Origin: Amycolatopsis anabasis
GTDB taxonomy: Bacteria; Actinomycetota; Actinomycetes; Mycobacteriales; Pseudonocardiaceae
DNA length: 64,000 nt
Direction of reading: 5' to 3'
NCBI RefSeq assembly: GCF_009765355.1
Contig: NZ_VTHK01000008.1
Coordinates: forward strand, 186,001 to 250,000
Part shown: in pieces, positions 63,220 to 64,000 of the stretch
Layout: every line of letters starts with the position of its first letter
Position numbering within the stretch: position 1 is the stretch's first letter
Notes under the pieces: model-generated
Database searches by the model: none
Told to the model about the DNA's origin: nothing
What the model saw: the letters and a program-made list of their open reading frames with translations, nothing else
Made by a program: the position numbers and the translations under genes

Positions 63220-63300
63220 CCCGACTCGCTGACCCGGCCCCATTTACCCGGCCCCGCCGACCCGGCCCGTTGACCCGGCCCGCTGACTTGACCCCGCAAC
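63211..63300. repeat. Degenerate 13-14 bp tandem repeat
   Basis: About six imperfect copies of GCTGACCCGGCCC run through and past the stop codon of the upstream gene. Together with the hairpin at 63447 this is all I see in the 318-bp gap 63220-63537. Confidence 0.7.
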
Positions 63301-63446
63301 CCCAGCCTGTTAGCCCCGCGCCCACTGGCCCCGCTACCCCCCGGCACATGAACGGTCCATTCACGCCGTGGGGGGAACCCCTTGATTCAAGGCTAACGCT
63401 CCCCACCGACATTTCCGGGCGCCCAGGGACTCTCGGCGGGCGCCCA

Positions 63447-63470
63447 GGGCACTCTTGGCGAAGAGTGCCC
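63447..63470. terminator. Perfect 10-bp hairpin
   Basis: GGGCACTCTT-ggcg-AAGAGTGCCC lies between the convergent ESX cluster and the membrane gene. Two copies of GGGCGCCCAGGG precede it. It is a candidate two-way terminator or a dispersed intergenic repeat. Confidence 0.65.
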
Positions 63471-63537
63471 TCCTTGCGCCCGCGACTACCGCGATTCGCT
63501 GAGATACCGCGATTCGGCGCCGAATCGCCCCGGTCGT

Positions 63538-64000
63538 TCAGGGAGCGGAAGTGGCGGTCGGCACGCTGGGTTGGCCGGGCGGGGAGACGTGTGCGCCGCT
63601 GGTCGTCGGGCGGGGATTGCGGGTCGTGGCGCCCGGGCGCGGGTTCGATTCCGGTTTCGGCGGCGCGATGCTGGCGTGCGGCGGTTCCACGCTGGTGCGC
63701 GGCTGGCTGGGTTGTTCGCTCGGCGAGGGAATCGGGGGACTGGTCGCGGGCGGCCGGGTTTCCAGGACCGGCGGCGCGGCCGGTTCCACCGGGAGGGGCG
63801 GAGCCGGTCGCTGCCCGAGCACCAGCACGGCGGCGGCGACCACACCCGCCGTCGCCACCGAACTCCCGGCCACCGCGAGCCGTTTGCGCCGCCGCCGGAC
63901 CCGGCCGCCGCGCTGGATGATCGCCTCCGGCGAAAGGGTCAGCGGCGGCTGCCCGTCCGCGACCGTTTCGGCCAGGATCTCGCGAATTTCGTTCTCGGCC
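63538..64000 (-). CDS. Single-span membrane protein with Pro-rich tail (5' partial)
   Basis: The 3' part of a gene that runs off the right edge. The visible 153 residues hold a cytoplasmic part (ENEIREILAETVADG), a basic stretch (RVRRRRKRL), one transmembrane segment (VAGSSVATAGVVAAAVLVLG) and a Pro/Thr/Ser-rich outside tail of about 90 residues. No catalytic motif is visible. It could be an anti-sigma or cell-wall-linked protein, but this is unproven. Confidence 0.7.
   Translation of the reverse strand, partial: AENEIREILAETVADGQPPLTLSPEAIIQRGGRVRRRRKRLAVAGSSVATAGVVAAAVLVLGQRPAPPLPVEPAAPPVLETRPPATSPPIPSPSEQPSQPRTSVEPPHASIAPPKPESNPRPGATTRNPRPTTSGAHVSPPGQPSVPTATSAP

Noticed and set aside
1..64000. 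CRISPR arrays, insertion sequences, rRNA genes
   Set aside because: No regularly spaced direct repeats, transposase motifs or rRNA sequence were seen. The Cas4-like nuclease has no cas neighbours.

Overview
The window is GC-rich actinobacterial DNA with GTG starts, ATGA/GTGA gene overlaps and strong third-position GC. It carries a glnX-glnH-pknG operon, accessory genes of type VII (ESX) secretion and a SapB/AmfS-type class III lanthipeptide cluster. Together these point to a filamentous Pseudonocardiaceae-type actinomycete such as Amycolatopsis or a relative; this is an inference from gene content.

Positions 1-30.5 kb form a defence island with visibly lower GC than the rest, especially around 12-13 kb and 23.5-23.8 kb. 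It starts with the 3' part of an AfsR-like NB-ARC/TPR regulator. Next is a minus-strand operon of four overlapping genes: an Fe-S RecB/Cas4-type nuclease with two nuclease units, a REase-fold protein, a DinG/XPD-like helicase with four Fe-S cysteines, and a pPIWI-RE protein. A soluble Ser/Thr kinase is divergent from this operon. A DUF262/HNH (GmrSD-like) protein and a RelE-like/UvrD helicase follow. After them lies a class 1 DISARM locus that looks damaged: drmMI is broken by two one-base deletions, and a drmD start is fused to a drmB end, with drmA missing and drmC intact. A complete Wadjet system (jetABCD) ends the island, next to a tRNA-Lys(TTT) gene.

Positions 30.9-33.7 kb hold a BlaI/M56 pair and small membrane proteins. 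Four copies of a 17-bp operator (TACTAC-N5-GTAGTA) in three promoter regions suggest one BlaI regulon. A broken partial copy of one membrane gene lies beside its parent. Positions 34.1-40.4 kb are the lanthipeptide cluster: LanKC synthetase, 49-residue precursor, a hairpin, then two ABC exporters.

Positions 40.5-48.6 kb carry metabolic and housekeeping genes: a thioesterase with a hydroxyacid-oxoacid transhydrogenase-like enzyme, a ThDP enzyme, a fatty acid desaturase with a small downstream ORF, a cold-shock gene with a long leader, a secreted alpha/beta hydrolase and two membrane proteins. Positions 48.6-56.4 kb carry a TetR regulator, a NarL-type two-component pair and glnX-glnH-pknG, which links extracellular amino-acid sensing to the PknG kinase. 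Positions 56.4-64 kb carry an EspG-like protein, a PaaI thioesterase, an MHS-family transporter, a five-gene cluster of ESX-associated proteins (PPE-like and EspC-like) and the 3' end of a single-span membrane protein.

The leading candidate for an undescribed system is the four-gene pPIWI-RE operon with its divergent kinase. Its REase domain appears to have lost the catalytic lysine, while the extra fourth gene brings two Fe-S nuclease units.
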